A stretch of 64,000 nt of DNA from Citrobacter amalonaticus Y19 (lineage in GTDB: Bacteria > Pseudomonadota > Gammaproteobacteria > Enterobacterales > Enterobacteriaceae): NCBI RefSeq assembly GCF_000981805.1, contig NZ_CP011132.1, positions 868,001 to 932,000 of the forward strand, read 5' to 3'. Of the stretch, positions 36,063 through 44,307 are shown in pieces; positions within the stretch are counted from its first letter, which is position 1; every line of letters begins with the position of its first letter. The notes under the pieces are model-generated. The model had not been told where the DNA came from, searched no databases, and saw only the letters and a program-made list of their open reading frames with translations. The position numbers and the translations under genes were made by a program.

Positions 36063-36435
36063 CGGCAAGAAAAAGCAACAAGGCATGACGCTGCTGGAAG
36101 TGATGGTGGCGCTGGTCATCTTCTCCACCGCCGCGCTGGCGCTGATGAACTCGGTCACCCTCAACGTGCGTTTCACCCACGGTCTTGCCGATACGCTACA
36201 GGCCAGTTGGGTGGCGGAAAACCAGTTAGCGGAAGCGCAACTGAGCAAAAGCGATTTTCCCGATACGGAAGAGCATGGGACGGAGATGATGGGCGGGCGC
36301 AACTGGAACTGGCGCAAACAGCGGGTAAAAACGGCGGATAACCGCTGGGCTAACGCGATACGGGTCTATGCGGAAGGCGACGAGAGCCAGCCGGTTATGA
36401 CGTTGCAGGTCGTTCCACCAGGAGAAAATCAGTGA
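36055..36435 (+). CDS. gspI: Minor pseudopilin GspI
   Basis: 126 residues; prepilin site QQG|MTLLE (Gly10, Glu15). Small beta domain with the GRNWNWRKQ stretch of GspI. With GspJ and GspK it caps the pseudopilus. Confidence 0.94.
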   Translation: MANGKKKQQGMTLLEVMVALVIFSTAALALMNSVTLNVRFTHGLADTLQASWVAENQLAEAQLSKSDFPDTEEHGTEMMGGRNWNWRKQRVKTADNRWANAIRVYAEGDESQPVMTLQVVPPGENQ

Positions 36436-37121
36436 AAAACAGGCGACGCCAGCGCGGATTTACCCTGCTGGAGGTCATGATTGCGCTGACCATCTTTGCG
36501 GTTATCAGCACCCTGGCCTGGCAAATTCTGGACGGGGCGATGCGCACCAGTTCCGCAACGGATGCCAGCGCGGCGAAGCTTAATCAGCTCCAGCGCGCCT
36601 GGAGCCTGATGGAGCGCGATTTCTTCCAGCTACAGGCGCGTGCGCCGCGTAATGAGCCAGACGTATTCCGCCAGGATGACGATGCCCTTGAACTGACCAC
36701 GCTGAACGGCGTGAGTGGTTCGGTGCAGCTAGAGCGCGTGCGCTGGCGGCTGGCGGAAGGGCGTTTGTATCGTGACGTCTGGCCCGCCATCGATAGCCCG
36801 GCGAACATCAAGTCTGAGGCGGTGCCGATAGTCAGCGACGTGAAATCCGCGGTCTGGCGTTTTTACAGCAAAGGCTGGTTAAAAAACTGGCCTGATTCTG
36901 CGCACCAGCCGGACGGAGTAGAGCTGACGCTGACCATGAAAGAGGGTGAAACCTGGCGCTGGGTGTTTATGACGCCGGGCGATATACCGCAAGCAGCGGC
37001 TGCGCCGAAAGACAACGCCGAAGTCCCAGCATCGAAAGACAATGCCGATGCGCCAGCCCCGGCGGCAGACGCTGCGCCTGTCGGGCAGGCGAAACCACAA
37101 CCCGCGCCGGAAGGTAAATGA
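36432..37121 (+). CDS. gspJ: Minor pseudopilin GspJ
   Basis: 229 residues; prepilin site QRG|FTLLE (Gly9, Glu14). Globular domain up to about 185, then a low-complexity Ala/Pro/Lys/Asp-rich tail with two near repeats (PKDNAEVPASKDNADAPAP) that most GspJ proteins lack. Overlaps gspI and gspK by four bases each. Confidence 0.93.
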   Translation: MKNRRRQRGFTLLEVMIALTIFAVISTLAWQILDGAMRTSSATDASAAKLNQLQRAWSLMERDFFQLQARAPRNEPDVFRQDDDALELTTLNGVSGSVQLERVRWRLAEGRLYRDVWPAIDSPANIKSEAVPIVSDVKSAVWRFYSKGWLKNWPDSAHQPDGVELTLTMKEGETWRWVFMTPGDIPQAAAAPKDNAEVPASKDNADAPAPAADAAPVGQAKPQPAPEGK

Positions 37122-38131
37122 TGAGCGCATTACGCAAACAGAAAGGCGTGGCCCTGCTGGTGGTGTTGATTCTGCTGGTCATGATGTCGGCGCTGGCGGC
37201 GAAAATTAGCCAGCAGTTCTGCCGCAACCTGCAAAAAACGCACTATCAGGTGAGCCAGCAGCAGTTGCGTTGGGCGATGCAGGCGCAGGAAAAGGTGGTG
37301 AAGGACAGGCTACAGACCGACGCCAGCGGCGAAAGCAAAGCGCTGGCACCCGACGGCGACTGGCATCAACCGCTGGAAACCCGTGGCGAAGATTACACGC
37401 TGGTAAGCCAGGTGGAAGACGCGCAAACCTGCTTTAACGTCAATAACCTGCTTGCCGAAGAGAAAGTGGCTGAGGTGCAGAATGCCCCGGCGGTGCCGGA
37501 AAAACCGCTAAAGGAGCTGAGTGTTGAGCAGATCCTGACGCGAAGCGGCGTCGCGCAGACAACCGCCGAAGAGATCTATTTGCAACTGGTGGATTACCTT
37601 GACGGCGACACCACGACGGTCAAAGAGGGCGCGGAGAACGATGCCTGGGCTGGGCTGGTCCCGGCCAGACAGCCTGCTAACCAGATGATGCGCAACATCG
37701 CTGAGATCAAGCTGTTGCCTGCGTTCCCGGCTGTTGCGTACGCCAAAGTGAGCAAACTGCTGTGTGCGCTGCCGGATTCTGCGACCAAAGTGGACGTCAA
37801 TACGTTAAGCGTGGAACAGGCGGCGGTTCTGGCGGCGCTGTTTCCTGGAAAAATGACGGAAGATGACGCCGCTCGCCTGATTGAGGCGCGGCCTGAAGCC
37901 GGTTGGGAAAACCTTGAGGACTTCAGCACGCTGCTGGAACAAAACTTCCCTCAACTGAAAGACGAGTTGCCGCGCGTGGCGGAACAGATAGCCATCAACA
38001 GCCGATATTTCCGCGTTAACTATACCGGCAATACCGATGATTTGACGCTGCGAGTGGTCAGCCAGCTTCAGGTGAATAACGAAGCCGGTGAGATCGTGAC
38101 GTGGCAGCGTCGTTACCGAATGATTGAATAA
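37118..38131 (+). CDS. gspK: Pseudopilin GspK
   Basis: 337 residues, the large tip pseudopilin. Prepilin-like N-terminus KQKG|VALLVVL: mature +5 is Val rather than Glu, as is usual for GspK. Two helical SAM-like regions follow with LTRSGVAQTTAEE and LIEARPEAGWENLEDF. Start ATG at 37118 overlaps the gspJ stop. Confidence 0.94.
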   Translation: MMSALRKQKGVALLVVLILLVMMSALAAKISQQFCRNLQKTHYQVSQQQLRWAMQAQEKVVKDRLQTDASGESKALAPDGDWHQPLETRGEDYTLVSQVEDAQTCFNVNNLLAEEKVAEVQNAPAVPEKPLKELSVEQILTRSGVAQTTAEEIYLQLVDYLDGDTTTVKEGAENDAWAGLVPARQPANQMMRNIAEIKLLPAFPAVAYAKVSKLLCALPDSATKVDVNTLSVEQAAVLAALFPGKMTEDDAARLIEARPEAGWENLEDFSTLLEQNFPQLKDELPRVAEQIAINSRYFRVNYTGNTDDLTLRVVSQLQVNNEAGEIVTWQRRYRMIE

Positions 38132-38146
38132 CAAAAGTCGAATGCT

Positions 38147-39289
38147 ATGAAACAGGTGCTTTTTATTCGTCCCGACAGCCGCGAGGACGGGAAATTATGG
38201 TGGTGTGAATCGGGAAGCCAGCAGGTGGAAACGCTTGATAGTCTGGCGGACTTGAGTGCGCTGGCAGACCATCCTCTGGCCGTGCGGGTGTGTCTGCTAT
38301 TGCCCGCCAGCGAGATGATCTTCCGCCACTTTACGTTGCCGAAAAAAATCTCGTCACAGGCGACGGCGTTCTCGTGGATGGCTGAAGAGACGCTGATCGG
38401 CGAGGTGGATAACCTTCACTGGACGGTACTCAATAAGAAAGGGCGCGAGGTGGATGCCGTGGCGATTGACGCCACGCGTTTGCGCCACTGGCTGAGTTGT
38501 TTTCACGACGCAGGGCTAAACGTGGTTCAGGTTCTGCCGGACGCCTGGCTGTTACCGGTGGCGCCGGGGGGAAGCACGATGGTCGCTCTGGATGAGAGCT
38601 ACTGGCTGCGTTTTTCGCCGGATGGCGCTTGCGATGTGGACGCCACGCTGCTGCCGCTGTTATTGCAGAAAACCCGAGAAGGTGAAGTGTGCTGCTACGG
38701 GGAGACCCCCGATGGCGTGGAGGTGGATGAACACCTGGCATGGCAACATCCGCTGGTGCTGATTCAGGCGCAATGGCAGGCGTGTCGTATCAACCTGCTG
38801 CACGGTGAATTCAGCGTCAGAGCGGCATCCGCTGGCGTATCAAAAAGGATCAAAGCGGCGATGATTGCCGCAGGGATCCTGTCGCTAGGGCTGCTGTTGG
38901 GGCCGCGTATTGCGCTGGCCTGGATGCTGGTGCAGGAAGAAAATCACGTTCAGCAGGAAATTGTGCAGATTTACCAGTACCACTTCCCGAGCATGCGGCA
39001 GACGACCAACATCAAATACCACTTTGGCCAGAACATGAAGAAACAAAGTAAGGGCATCTTCCTGCAACTGGATGAGCTGGAAAAAGCTAAACAGTCGGTT
39101 CCGGAAATGGAAATTGACCTGCTTGAGTACGATGGCTCTCGGGGCGCATTGACGCTGAGCGTTAGCGCGGAAAACCCGCAGGCGCTACAGGCGTTTGTGA
39201 ATCAGACGGGTGAGCATTTTGATTTTGCTTTGCAGCCTGTGTCAAAAGAGGCGCCCTATACCGCCATGATTACCGGGAAATATAAATGA
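38147..39289 (+). CDS. gspL: Type II secretion protein GspL
   Basis: 380 residues. Cytoplasmic actin-like domain (1-about 235) that binds GspE, one membrane helix (about 240-262, AAGILSLGLLLGPRIALAWM), and a ferredoxin-like periplasmic domain (about 300-380). Partner of GspM. Confidence 0.93.
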   Translation: MKQVLFIRPDSREDGKLWWCESGSQQVETLDSLADLSALADHPLAVRVCLLLPASEMIFRHFTLPKKISSQATAFSWMAEETLIGEVDNLHWTVLNKKGREVDAVAIDATRLRHWLSCFHDAGLNVVQVLPDAWLLPVAPGGSTMVALDESYWLRFSPDGACDVDATLLPLLLQKTREGEVCCYGETPDGVEVDEHLAWQHPLVLIQAQWQACRINLLHGEFSVRAASAGVSKRIKAAMIAAGILSLGLLLGPRIALAWMLVQEENHVQQEIVQIYQYHFPSMRQTTNIKYHFGQNMKKQSKGIFLQLDELEKAKQSVPEMEIDLLEYDGSRGALTLSVSAENPQALQAFVNQTGEHFDFALQPVSKEAPYTAMITGKYK

Positions 39290-39771
39290 GAGAGCGAATC
39301 GCGCAGTTGAAATCGCGCTATCAGAATTACAGCATCAGAGAAAAAGCGTGCCTGAAAATATGCGCCGCGGTGATGTGTTGCGCCGCCGTGTATTACATCG
39401 GGGCTATTCCGCTGGATAATATGATTCAAAGCAGTAAATCCACGCTGGCGCGGCAAAAGGAGACGCTGAACTGGATGCGTGGAGAAATTGATAAAAATCA
39501 TCTTCAGGTACAGCAGGTGAAAACGGACAATCCACGCAGTATCGTGGAAAAGAGCGCGCGGGATATTCATTTATCACTGACGGATGTGCGTCAGGATGGG
39601 CAGTCATTATCGTTTGTCGTTGGCCGGATCAATATTTTTCAATTAAAAAACTGGCTGCGGGAAATGAACATGTCCTCCGGCATTCGCCTGGAGAAAATGA
39701 GCCTTACGCCAGTGGATCATCTGAGTGACGTTAATGCGAAAATTCAACTCACCTGGAATAAAGTGACATGA
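39286..39771 (+). CDS. gspM: Type II secretion protein GspM
   Basis: 161 residues: short cytoplasmic part, membrane helix (about 22-42), then a coiled and ferredoxin-like periplasmic domain. Stabilises GspL and GspE. Four-base overlaps with gspL and gspO. In many T2SS operons gspN would follow; here gspO does. Confidence 0.91.
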   Translation: MRERIAQLKSRYQNYSIREKACLKICAAVMCCAAVYYIGAIPLDNMIQSSKSTLARQKETLNWMRGEIDKNHLQVQQVKTDNPRSIVEKSARDIHLSLTDVRQDGQSLSFVVGRINIFQLKNWLREMNMSSGIRLEKMSLTPVDHLSDVNAKIQLTWNKVT

Positions 39772-40565
39772 ATACGTTTACTCTGCTCCGGGAGAGTTAC
39801 CCGGTGGCGGTGACCGGGATGAGTGCAGTATTGGGGGCAATCATCGGCAGTTTCCTTGGCGTGGTGGCGGAACGCGTGCCGGCAATGGTCATGGAGGAGG
39901 AGAGTCGCACAAATTTACTCTTTCCGGCGTCGCATTGCCCGGTCTGTCAACATTCTCTCAAGGCCTGGGAAAATATCCCAATTGTTAGCTGGCTGGCGCT
40001 TCGCGGCCGTTGTAGCCATTGTCAAACGGCGATTCCGCTGCGGTTATTTGCCATCGAACTGGTCACCGCGCTGTTTTTTGGCGTGACGACAGGATGGGGG
40101 GCGGATGTTCAGACGCTTCGCTCACTGTGGCTGCTCGCGGCCTTTTTACTGCCGCTGGCGATGATTGACGCGCAGCATCAGTTGCTGCCCGATTGCCTGA
40201 CGCAACCGCTCTTGTGGGCCGGGCTATTGACTCATGCGCTGGGCCATTCATTACCGCTCACTGACGCGCTTTTCGGCGCGGTCGCGGGTTACCTGTCGCT
40301 TTGGCTGCTCTACTGGGCGTTTCGACTGGCAACCGGGCGTGAAGGGCTGGGCTACGGCGATTTTAAACTGCTGGCGGCGCTCGGGGCATGGTGCGGCTGG
40401 CAGGCACTGCCTTCCATTGTATTACTTGCGGCATTAAGTGGGATTGTGGTTTTTTTCGTATTAAATATTTCAGGTAAAAATACCCGCATTATTCCTTTCG
40501 GTCCCTCACTGGCTTTTGCTGGAATGGTGGTATTCAGCGGGCAGGTGTTTGCTTTCACATTCTGA
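39768..40565 (+). CDS. gspO: Prepilin peptidase GspO
   Basis: 265 residues, membrane aspartyl peptidase/methylase that cuts and N-methylates GspG-K. Cytoplasmic zinc motif Cys57/Cys60 and Cys82/Cys85. Catalytic Asp in AMIDAQH (about 128) and GYGDFK (about 193). About eight helices. Last gene of gspC-O; it makes the system self-sufficient in pseudopilin maturation. Confidence 0.95.
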   Translation: MNTFTLLRESYPVAVTGMSAVLGAIIGSFLGVVAERVPAMVMEEESRTNLLFPASHCPVCQHSLKAWENIPIVSWLALRGRCSHCQTAIPLRLFAIELVTALFFGVTTGWGADVQTLRSLWLLAAFLLPLAMIDAQHQLLPDCLTQPLLWAGLLTHALGHSLPLTDALFGAVAGYLSLWLLYWAFRLATGREGLGYGDFKLLAALGAWCGWQALPSIVLLAALSGIVVFFVLNISGKNTRIIPFGPSLAFAGMVVFSGQVFAFTF

Positions 40566-40823
40566 ATATACGGGTCAAGTTTTTTTTAAAATTATTTCAA
40601 CGGGGAAAGGGAAGGCATAATGTTTCCCGTCAGAGTATTGTAAACAACATAAGCTATACGGATTTTGAGCTTGTATCTTTTAATGGAGGAGTACAACGCG
40701 TCATAAAATAATATTCTCTATGGTTGTTGTTTTTTAAATAAAGAATTTGCAATAGATATTCCATGCTTTAAAGGAAGACATGGGTCATTAACGTTATATG
40801 AATACATTTATCAGGAAATAAAA
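40566..40823. promoter_or_regulatory. Intergenic region before the GH18 chitinase
   Basis: 258 AT-rich bases between gspO and the chitinase, with no terminator recognised after gspO. It probably holds an independent chitinase promoter. A seven-codon open frame after TGGAGGAG at about 40688 is too short to call. Confidence 0.4.
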
Positions 40824-43583
40824 ATGAAATTTATGAAGCCTAAATACCTGGCGCTCTTTATTGCGGCAGCGACAAGCTCTGCATTTGCTGCAGCACCGGG
40901 TACTCCTTCTATTGGCAGCGGCAATGACAAATTTGCCCTTGTTGAAGTGGACCAGGCAGCACAGGCGTACAGCAACCTCATCAAAGTACATAAAGATGGC
41001 GTAGATGTGAAGGTTGAGTGGAACGTCTGGAGTGGCGCAGCGCCAACATCAGCGAAAGTGCTGCTGGATGGCACCACCGTCTGGACAGGAGCAGGCAGCA
41101 CCTCTGGCTCTGCGACTTTTAAAGTGAAAAAAGGCGGACGTTATCAGGAGCAGGTCGAACTGTGTAACGCCAGCGGTTGTACCAAAAGCGCCAGCAAGCT
41201 GATTATCGTTGCCGATACCGACGGTAGCCACCTGCTGCCGCTGAATGCGGCGATGCGTGAGAACAACAAAACCTTCGCTCAGCATACCGATAAAGTCGTG
41301 GGGGCATATTATCCTGAGTGGGGCGTGTATGACCGTGACTTCCAGGTCGACAAAATTCCTGCGGCTAACCTGAACCATATCCTGTACGGCTTTGTTCCGA
41401 TTTGTGGCGGCGATGGCATCAACGATGGTCTGAAAACCGTTGAAAACGGCAACAGCTTTGCTGCGCTGCAACGCGCCTGTAATGGCAGCCAGGACTTTAC
41501 CGTCGCTATCCACGATCCGTGGGCCGCGCTGCAGAAACCGCAATCCGGCGTTTCTAACTGGGACGACCCCTACAAAGGTAACTACGGTCAGTTGATGGCG
41601 CTGAAAAAAGCGCATCCGGATCTGAAAATTCTGCCTTCCATTGGCGGCTGGACCATGTCCGACCCGTTCTTCCATATGGCTGACCCGGCTATTCGTGCGC
41701 GCTTTGTTGGCTCCGTCAAAGAGTTCCTGCGGACCTGGAAATTCTTCGATGGCGTGGACATTGACTGGGAATTCCCGGGCGGCGGCGGTGTGACGGAAAA
41801 CCTGGGCAATCCGCAGCAGGACAAAGCCACCTATACCGTGCTGATGCGTGACCTGCGCACCATGCTGAACGAACTGAAAGCAGAGACTGGCCGTACCTAT
41901 GAGCTGACCTCGGCGATCGGTTCCGGTAGCGATAAGATTGAAGACGTGGATTACACCACGGCGCAGCAGTATCTCGATCACATCTTCCTGATGAGCTACG
42001 ACTTCTACGGCGCGTGGAGCAATACCGAACTGGGTCACCAGGCGGCACTGTACGCTCCTGCAGATCGTCCGGATACCAACTACACCACGGCAAACGGTGT
42101 TAAAGCGATGCTGGCGCAGGGCGTACAGCCTGGCAAGATCGTTGTTGGTGCAGGCATGTACGGTCGCGGCTGGACTGGCGTTCACGGTCAGACTGGCAGT
42201 AATCCATTCACCGGCACCGCGACAGGCGCAGTGAAAGGGACCTGGGAACCGGGCGTTGTTGACTATCGTCAGATTGTTAACGAATTCAAAGGTAAAGCAG
42301 GTTGGGAATACGGCTATGATACAGCCGCTGAAGCGCCTTACGTCTTTAATAAAACGACTGGCGATCTTATCAGCTACGAAGATGCCCGTTCGACAACCGC
42401 GAAAGGCAAATATGTCCTGGCGAACAATCTGGGCGGCTTGTTCGGATGGTCTATCGATTCCGATAACGGCGACATTCTGAACGCCATGAATGAAAGCCTG
42501 CTGGGTGGTGGCTCTACGCCGGTTGATCCGGTGGTGACTAACCACGCGCCAATCGCTTCTGCGGCCGATCAGAATGTGACCGGTCCGGTTACCGTCACGC
42601 TTGATGGTTCCGCGTCCAGCGATCCGGATGGTGATGCGATGACTTACAAATGGACCCAGGTTTCTGGCCCATCGGTGACTATCAGCAACAGCGCCAAAGC
42701 GAAAGCGTCCTTTAACGTTGCCGCGGCGACCAGCGATCAGACCATGGTATTCCGCCTGACGGTGACTGACGCCAAAGGGCTGAAAAACGCAATTGATGTC
42801 CAGATTGTGAACAAAGCGCCGAAAGCAAACCAGGCACCGGTGGTGAACCAGATGGAAACCATCACCCTGCAAGCGGGCGAAAGCCACTCTCTGCATGCGC
42901 AGGCTGCGGATCCCGATGGTGATGCACTGACCTATACCTGGAGCGTTCCAGCGGATATGCAAGCGACCGGCGCTAATACCGCCAACGTGAACATCACTGC
43001 GCCAGAAGTGACCTCCGAGTCTACCTACACCCTGAGCGTTGTGGTGAGCGATGGTAAAACCAGCGTGCAGTCTAACGTACAGGTTGTGGTCACGCCGAAA
43101 CCTGCAGACGAAGGCAATACCCCATCTGACGAAGGCAACACGCCGTCTGACGAAGGTAATACCCCATCTGATGAAGGCAACACACCGTCTGACGAAGGCA
43201 ATACCCCATCCGATGAAGGCAGCACGCCATCTGACGAAGGGACGGCGAACGGCAGCTGTGACAAACCGGTTGATGCGAATGCCAGCAAATATGCAGCATG
43301 GAACGCCGGCAAAGTTTACAACAGCGGCAATACCGTCAGCTTCGACAATCTGGTGTGGAAAGCGAAATACTGGACGCAGGGCAACCAGCCTGGCTTCGGT
43401 GTGGACGCCTGGGATCTGGTCAGCAAAGTGAGCATGAACTGGCGTTCTGATGTGGTCTACAACAGCGGTGAAACCACCACTTACCAGGGTTCTGTCTACC
43501 GTGCGAAATGGTGGACCCGTGGTGATAAACCGGGCAACAGCGACGTATGGGTGAAAGAAGGGGCATCAGCAGATTGCAAATAA
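40824..43583 (+). CDS. Multidomain GH18 chitinase, probable T2SS substrate
   Basis: 919 residues. Signal peptide to about Ala24; a ChiN (fibronectin-like) domain (about 25-130) as in Serratia ChiA; GH18 barrel (about 150-560) with the catalytic motif DGVDIDWE (309-316, acid Glu316) and MSYDFYGAW; two PKD-like domains (about 575-665 and 670-755); a 6.3-copy DEGNTPS linker (762-803); two carbohydrate-binding type 5/12 modules (about 815-865 and 870-919) with AKYWTQG and AKWWTRG aromatic motifs. Secreted hydrolase of chitin. AGGAAATA ribosome site before the ATG. It lies directly after the gsp operon. Confidence 0.95.
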   Translation: MKFMKPKYLALFIAAATSSAFAAAPGTPSIGSGNDKFALVEVDQAAQAYSNLIKVHKDGVDVKVEWNVWSGAAPTSAKVLLDGTTVWTGAGSTSGSATFKVKKGGRYQEQVELCNASGCTKSASKLIIVADTDGSHLLPLNAAMRENNKTFAQHTDKVVGAYYPEWGVYDRDFQVDKIPAANLNHILYGFVPICGGDGINDGLKTVENGNSFAALQRACNGSQDFTVAIHDPWAALQKPQSGVSNWDDPYKGNYGQLMALKKAHPDLKILPSIGGWTMSDPFFHMADPAIRARFVGSVKEFLRTWKFFDGVDIDWEFPGGGGVTENLGNPQQDKATYTVLMRDLRTMLNELKAETGRTYELTSAIGSGSDKIEDVDYTTAQQYLDHIFLMSYDFYGAWSNTELGHQAALYAPADRPDTNYTTANGVKAMLAQGVQPGKIVVGAGMYGRGWTGVHGQTGSNPFTGTATGAVKGTWEPGVVDYRQIVNEFKGKAGWEYGYDTAAEAPYVFNKTTGDLISYEDARSTTAKGKYVLANNLGGLFGWSIDSDNGDILNAMNESLLGGGSTPVDPVVTNHAPIASAADQNVTGPVTVTLDGSASSDPDGDAMTYKWTQVSGPSVTISNSAKAKASFNVAAATSDQTMVFRLTVTDAKGLKNAIDVQIVNKAPKANQAPVVNQMETITLQAGESHSLHAQAADPDGDALTYTWSVPADMQATGANTANVNITAPEVTSESTYTLSVVVSDGKTSVQSNVQVVVTPKPADEGNTPSDEGNTPSDEGNTPSDEGNTPSDEGNTPSDEGSTPSDEGTANGSCDKPVDANASKYAAWNAGKVYNSGNTVSFDNLVWKAKYWTQGNQPGFGVDAWDLVSKVSMNWRSDVVYNSGETTTYQGSVYRAKWWTRGDKPGNSDVWVKEGASADCK
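43107..43244 (+). repeat. 21-base tandem repeat coding for the DEGNTPS linker
   Basis: Six full 21-base units start at 43107, 43128, 43149, 43170, 43191 and 43212, and a partial one follows. Odd units carry AATACCCCATC and even units AACACGCCGTC or close variants, so the real unit of expansion appears to be 42 bases. Confidence 0.9.
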
Positions 43584-43598
43584 TTTTCTGACCCTGAC

Positions 43599-43658
43599 AT
43601 TACGGGCGTGATCTGCGCCCGTAATGGCTGACTACCCCCTCTTCGGGGTGGTCAGCCA
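43599..43658 (+). promoter_or_regulatory. Two consecutive strong hairpins after the GH18 chitinase
   Basis: Stem 1: ATTACGGGCG / CGCCCGTAAT (43599-43608, 43616-43625). Stem 2: TGGCTGACTACCCC / GGGGTGGTCAGCCA (43625-43638, 43645-43658), fourteen pairs with one G-U. Neither has a T run, so they may be mRNA stabilisers or attenuators rather than plain terminators. Confidence 0.7.
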
Positions 43659-43720
43659 CTCACCAGGATTCACGGATGTGCGTAAGGAGAGAATGGAAAA
43701 TAAAAGCAGCAGGTAATGAA

Positions 43721-44167
43721 ATGAAACGGTTAATCTTGTTATTGCTGATCGTCAGCCAAAGTGTTTTCGCCAATTGCTGGGATAAAGCAGCTCATTATTA
43801 TCACGTCGATCCGTATTTGTTATTTGCTATTGCGAAAGTGGAATCCGGTATGAACCCTTATGCGGTTGGCTGGAACCATGATGGTTCGCGAGATGTCGGC
43901 CTGATGCAAATTAACAGTTCTCATTTTGATGAACTCCAGCGTCAGGGGATCAATGAGCAACGCTTAATTGCCGAGCCTTGTACCTCTATTATGGTCGGTG
44001 CCTCTATTTTATCGAATATGATTAAAGTCTATGGCTATAACTGGGAAGCGGTAGGCGCATATAACGCGGGACTGAAAAAAGAAAATTATACTAAGCGCAT
44101 GCGCTATGCCCGTAAGGTCTGGAATAAATACCAGAAAATAAAACCCAGCACTTCTGTTGAATATTAA
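43721..44167 (+). CDS. IagB-like GH23 lytic transglycosylase
   Basis: 148 residues from the ATG at 43721. Signal peptide to Ala17. Compact family-1 lytic transglycosylase: catalytic Glu41 in AKVESGMNP, then DVGLMQINSSHF and AYNAG. Such small enzymes (IagB, VirB1, PilT-type) locally open peptidoglycan for secretion machines. An in-frame upstream ATG at 43676 would ruin the signal peptide. Located between two chitinases in the T2SS island, so it probably assists secretin passage or enzyme release; this is inference. Confidence 0.88.
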   Translation: MKRLILLLLIVSQSVFANCWDKAAHYYHVDPYLLFAIAKVESGMNPYAVGWNHDGSRDVGLMQINSSHFDELQRQGINEQRLIAEPCTSIMVGASILSNMIKVYGYNWEAVGAYNAGLKKENYTKRMRYARKVWNKYQKIKPSTSVEY

Positions 44168-44233
44168 TATTTTTGTTTTTTGAAGAGCACAAAGCGGTGT
44201 TCTTCAAAAAATGAAAAACACGGCAATCCCAGT

Positions 44234-44261
44234 CTTATGTATTAATGGAGTAATACATAAG
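44234..44261. promoter_or_regulatory. Perfect palindrome upstream of the GH19 chitinase
   Basis: CTTATGTATTA (44234-44244) and TAATACATAAG (44251-44261) around ATGGAG, 46 bases before the GH19 start. Eleven perfect pairs; could be a protein operator or an mRNA leader hairpin. Confidence 0.55.
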
Positions 44262-44307
44262 GCGGGATCGTCAACACCATTGTTGTTTACGAACAGGATT
44301 ATTTGAG

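Noticed and set aside
41049..42962. 637-codon open frame on the minus strand opposite the GH18 chitinase
   Set aside because: It mirrors the codon pattern of the chitinase, has no domain, no ribosome site and its product is rich in Arg/His/Val, as expected of a shadow frame.
43025..43312. Minus-strand frame with PSSDGVLPSSDGVL repeats
   Set aside because: It is only the complement of the DEGNTPS-coding repeat.
44177..44208. GAAGAGCAC/GTGTTCTTC hairpin after the transglycosylase as terminator
   Set aside because: On the plus strand it is followed by A, not T; on the minus strand there is no gene to end. It may extend as an A/T stem but is not called.
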